Below are positions 7,701-9,106 of a DNA stretch of 9,106 nt, piece by piece. This stretch comes from CAZSBG01 sp964605145 (GTDB lineage: Bacteria > Zhuqueibacterota > Zhuqueibacteria > Thermofontimicrobiales > Thermofontimicrobiaceae). A program made the position numbers and the translations under genes. Every line of letters starts with the position of its first letter. Position 1 is the first letter of the stretch. Under the pieces are notes generated by a model. It was not told where the DNA came from. It made no database searches and was given only the letters and a program-made list of their open reading frames with translations. Location of the stretch: contig CAZSBG010000163.1 of assembly GCA_964605145.1 (NCBI GenBank), positions 1 through 9,106 on the forward strand. The letters run 5' to 3'.

Positions 7701-8304
7701 TATGAGGGCCTATTTCGATCAGTCGGTCACCACGCGTGTGAATTTCCAGGTGCGATTGTATGAAACGTCCAATTTAATCGAATACCACTACGGGCCTGTT
7801 GTTCGCGGAACATTTGGTGGTGGAGACATTGGCGCGATGATCGGTTTTAAAGATCATATTGGCGGCGATTATCATTTTTACGATATTGCCGCAGGCGGAA
7901 TGGGATTGGCCGGCGAAATCGTGACAGATTTAAGTCCGCTCACGGATTGGCCAGGACCGGATAGTTGTTATGCAATTCAGACCATAACCACAGATACAGA
8001 TCTGGATGATAATTTTCCGCTGCCAACCAAAATCGCATTGTATCAGAATTATCCCAATCCATTCAATCCGGCGACAACCATTCGCTATGACGTCCCAAAA
8101 ATGGAAAGAGTCAGATTGAAGATTTATAACACCCTGGGCCAGGAAGTGAAAACGTTAATAGACGAGATCCAGCCGTCCGGCAGAAAAACAATTGAATGGA
8201 ATGGAAAAGACAATTCCGGCAAATTGGTGAGTTCAGGTGTGTACTTAATTCACCTGCGGATCGCTGATGAAAACTTCACCCGCAAAATGATGATGGTGAA
8301 ATAA
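4735..8304 (+). CDS. Exported Asp-box (BNR/sortilin-like) beta-propeller protein with NIDO-like and T9SS sorting domains
   Basis: The 1189-residue product starts at an ATG 9 nt after AGGAG (4721-4725). Residues 1-5 are basic and 6-27 hydrophobic, serving for Sec export, but no clear Ala-X-Ala cleavage site follows. Residues about 85-735 carry about eleven S/T-x-D-G-G-x-T-W-type Asp boxes, for example at 191-200, 236-245, 282-291, 330-339, 601-610, 648-657 and 691-700; several are degenerate (380-389, 421-430, 506-515, 551-560). This is enough for one large or two smaller propellers of the sortilin/GH74 type. Residues about 740-850 look like a CARDB/Ig-like domain. Residues about 865-1055 resemble a NIDO-like jelly roll (PFVFSYDLWD, CSNGWCEFG, GPWWEDL, NFQVRLYE). 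Residues 1099-1189 are a T9SS sorting domain with NYPNPFN at 1105-1111. I see no catalytic signature, so a binding, adhesion or scaffold role outside the cell is the inference. A strong terminator follows the stop. Confidence 0.88.
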   Translation: MKKTNFYFATILLATLITLPFLVIFLDLQSTHPLKDKHPKMSGAMEALTFWTRSRSYPGKDISPDRHFKAFSKMKMQLKKSTVDEFEWKPFGPHNVPGRMISLAVNPQNGNTLYAGSASGGLWRTFSAETGGNWERITTGFPTLGVMAIAIDPSDSNKMFIGTGEVYGFDQSIGGTVIRTTRGSYGIGVLKTTDGGATWEASLDWKYYQQRGVQCLRMNPLNPNTIFAATTEGIYKSVDSGESWQNVLDVLMGQDIVINTADTNMVMVSCGNLGSSGTGVYRSLDGGENWDKVTSIPPYTGKTLMDMFGSNPDIVYASVADSLAGIGLYRTNDFGDSWTLLYNNKTNIDVPRYQGWFSHWVAVHPNNLSEIVYAGVPIFKSNNGGFSFQEIGGPHVDHHNYTHDPFDPDVLYIACDGGVYRTDNFGESYQNLGYGLQTGQFYNGFSSSSSDSNLAIGGFQDNGVNLYSGAIGGWNHVIGGDGCWTAINPLNDNIIYGEWQRNNIMKSENRGLSFASATTGMTDGNVAFVAPFVISPSHPSILYSGRSRIYKTTNGAGEWFATNNNIPLDGNPALSMAISATNPDVVYVGTAPIISEAHIFRTTDGGDNWVNVTRFLPDRYPMDIAIDPNDDQTAYVVFGGFDSGHVFKTTNSGEYWQDITGSLPDIPTSSVTIDPLNSNHVYVGNDLGVYASTDGGLTWENFSNGLPEAVIAMDLNVSPSNRNLRVATHGNGAYQKPLIYRPEVFLVFNLDPFPGVVLQGEELEFAVHVTNIGSETMTESSTAQIRVVDQSNVEVFSELKMISNLSPKTSEHIQYDETFIPENVGIYTVQFITSGDVPTSIADTIKQVVTAITAPTIARSSVSKEYRPYDEIQGGTVLPFGDDSFAPVDLPFVFSYDLWDYDKIQICSNGWCEFGTGSIGSERGLSSSQQIGSIGANENGRLAGTARPNKALGPWWEDLNPEDSRNPGQVSYMTTGTSPNRVFIIQWKNMRAYFDQSVTTRVNFQVRLYETSNLIEYHYGPVVRGTFGGGDIGAMIGFKDHIGGDYHFYDIAAGGMGLAGEIVTDLSPLTDWPGPDSCYAIQTITTDTDLDDNFPLPTKIALYQNYPNPFNPATTIRYDVPKMERVRLKIYNTLGQEVKTLIDEIQPSGRKTIEWNGKDNSGKLVSSGVYLIHLRIADENFTRKMMMVK

Positions 8305-8345
8305 CCGGTATCTCATAAATTTCGATGGAATATTTCAAGAAAACA

Positions 8346-8382
8346 GCCCGGCTGTCCAAAGGATAGCCGGGCGTATTTTTTT
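8346..8382 (+). terminator. Strong intrinsic terminator of the peptidase-propeller unit
   Basis: GCCCGGCTGTCC (8346-8357) pairs with GGATAGCCGGGC (8361-8372) as a 12-bp stem containing one G-T wobble and closed by an AAA loop. A run of seven T follows at 8376-8382. It begins 42 bp after the propeller stop codon, and no such structure lies between the two plus-strand genes, which supports one shared transcript. Confidence 0.92.
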
Positions 8383-8488
8383 ACTGGATAAGAATCGTTT
8401 GCTAAATTTTACTATTTGGGTTCTATCCTGTTTCGTGTGGGTAAATAGATTCAACGCAAGGAACACAACGGCTAAATAAATGATCGCA

Positions 8489-8518
8489 ATGATAAACAAT
8501 AACGCTTGGGTTTATCAT
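8489..8518. repeat. Perfect 9-bp inverted repeat
   Basis: ATGATAAAC (8489-8497) and GTTTATCAT (8510-8518) are exact reverse complements around a 12-nt loop. It abuts the first composite hairpin element on its left side. Confidence 0.6.
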
Positions 8519-8689
8519 ATTTCACCACTCCGTGGTTTTATGAATATGCGGAACACTTATGCTACCAATATACAACCGCTATGCGGTTTTGATAATTGCC
8601 AATCACAAAATAATCCCGTAGGGATGGAATATCGGTAGAAAAATCAGCCACCGGATTGAGGTAAACCCCGTCAGGGGTGACATATTTTT
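8516..8689. repeat. Composite element 1: two inverted copies of a two-hairpin unit, 5' ends meeting in the centre
   Basis: Four small hairpins lie at 8524-8536 (ACCAC/GTGGT), 8574-8588 (AACCGC/GCGGTT), 8613-8625 (ATCCC/GGGAT) and 8665-8678 (ACCCC/GGGGT). The left pair read on the minus strand aligns with the right pair read on the plus strand. In each copy the first hairpin is followed by an ATATTGGTAG or ATATCGGTAG block, then about 30 nt later by the second hairpin and a GAAATAT or GACATAT block. Hairpin centres are about 51-52 bp apart in both copies. Stem bases differ between copies but pairing is kept. This resembles REP/BIME-type interspersed elements. Confidence 0.7.
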
Positions 8690-8734
8690 TAAAATCAAAC
8701 ACCAGAATAACAGGCCACCTTTTTCCGAATACAG

Positions 8735-8753
8735 ATAGATTATTGTTATCTAT
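8735..8753. repeat. Small inverted repeat ATAGAT-N7-ATCTAT
   Basis: Perfect 6-bp arms (8735-8740 and 8748-8753) lie in AT-rich sequence between the two composite elements. It is short and could be chance. Confidence 0.35.
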
Positions 8754-8801
8754 GTTATTATCCAGTTTTATCCGTAACCGTTCACAGGAGAGAAAAACGC
8801 C

Positions 8802-8950
8802 TGACTAACTCCGTGCTTCAGCGCGGAGGTGCCAAATTCCAGCACGCCGGGCTTTAGCCCTTTAACTTTTACACTTTGCTCGAAGATGCTGGGCTAAATC
8901 CCGAAAGCCTTTTTATCGTTGGTCTCCGCCTTGAAAGGCGGAGTTAGTCA
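8802..8950. repeat. Composite element 2: 149-bp element with perfect 12-bp terminal inverted repeats
   Basis: TGACTAACTCCG (8802-8813) is the exact reverse complement of CGGAGTTAGTCA (8939-8950). Each end runs into an 8-bp hairpin (8809-8828 and 8924-8943) whose loop is TTCA when read inward from its own end. A second hairpin with a TTTA loop follows in each copy (GGGCTTTAGCCC at 8849-8860; GGGATTTAGCCC on the minus strand at 8902-8891). The copies are 59 and 60 nt long and converge on an AT-rich centre. Over the first 27 positions they match at 22, and all five differences fall in the stem and keep base pairing. Confidence 0.8.
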
Positions 8951-8955
8951 ATATG

Positions 8956-8973
8956 CATCGGTTACATCGGTTA
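8956..8973 (+). repeat. Tandem 9-bp direct repeat CATCGGTTA x2
   Basis: Two exact back-to-back copies (8956-8964, 8965-8973) start 6 bp outside the right end of the 149-bp element. The reverse complement of its core, TAACCG, also occurs on the left flank near 8775-8780. Confidence 0.55.
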
Positions 8974-9106
8974 CTTTTATTCTGTTTTGTACAAAATAAT
9001 TCATAGATGAAATAATCATCTGGTATTATTATTTGCATTTTCACCGCGCTGGAAAATATCAGTAATCTGGTTTCAATTCACTAAAACAACCCACACATTT
9101 CAACAT

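Larger units (their letters stand above)
8305..9106. other. Gene-free, hairpin-dense 3' region
   Basis: After the terminator, about 720 bp contain no plausible gene on either strand. Instead there are at least ten hairpins between 8489 and 8950, arranged as two composite inverted elements plus isolated stems. The final 130 bp (8975-9106) are AT-rich; I see only a 5-bp inverted repeat, GATGA/TCATC, at 9006-9020. Confidence 0.75.

Noticed and set aside
4735..8304. Annotation of the propeller protein as a sialidase or GH74 xyloglucanase
   Set aside because: Asp boxes are shared by many propellers. I cannot identify catalytic acids or the sialidase arginine triad, and the architecture fits a non-enzymatic exported protein at least as well.
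8516..8950. CRISPR array
   Set aside because: The repeats are hairpins in inverted orientation with varying stems, not identical direct repeats separated by unique spacers of regular length.
8516..8950. Remnant of an insertion sequence with transposase
   Set aside because: No reading frame in this region could encode even a partial transposase; only hairpin units are present.

Overview
The window looks like chromosomal DNA from a free-living bacterium of the FCB supergroup (Calditrichota, KSB1, Ignavibacteriota or a similar lineage). The main reason is that both large proteins end in a type IX secretion (T9SS) sorting domain with the signature NYPNPFN. A near-consensus sigma-70 promoter in front of the regulator gene, and classical Shine-Dalgarno sites in front of the two big genes, fit Calditrichota/KSB1-like lineages a little better than Bacteroidota. 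The lineage is an inference.

Layout. Positions 102-965 (minus) encode an RpiR/MurR-type regulator with an N-terminal helix-turn-helix and a C-terminal SIS sugar-phosphate-binding domain. Its promoter (1020-1048) and a palindrome over its likely transcription start (1001-1016) suggest autoregulation. Positions 966-1477 are an AT-rich, gene-free divergent region. It contains a perfect 12-bp inverted repeat (1129-1140 / 1260-1271) and a cluster of ACCTGAA/TTCAGGT motifs. Positions 1478-4675 (plus) encode a secreted M1-family zinc aminopeptidase with a long multidomain C-terminal tail. Positions 4735-8304 (plus) encode a secreted Asp-box beta-propeller protein with CARDB-like, NIDO-like and T9SS sorting domains. 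The two plus-strand genes are 59 bp apart with no visible terminator between them, so they probably form one transcript. A strong intrinsic terminator at 8346-8382 ends it.

Positions 8383-9106 hold no gene but are dense in hairpins. There are two separate composite elements, each made of two inverted copies of a two-hairpin unit (about 8516-8689 and 8802-8950). In both, the stem sequences differ between copies but base pairing is kept. The second is bounded by a perfect 12-bp terminal inverted repeat. They resemble REP/BIME-type or miniature mobile elements, but no transposase is present in the window.

Working together: the two exported proteins could act at the cell surface or outside it, one digesting peptides and one in binding or adhesion. 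No T9SS machinery and no sugar-phosphate metabolism gene (the usual RpiR target) is present, so the regulator's link to its neighbours is not established. The most interesting signals are the two hairpin composites, the inverted-repeat cluster upstream of the peptidase, and a beta-sandwich domain in the peptidase tail that appears to be split by an inserted domain.
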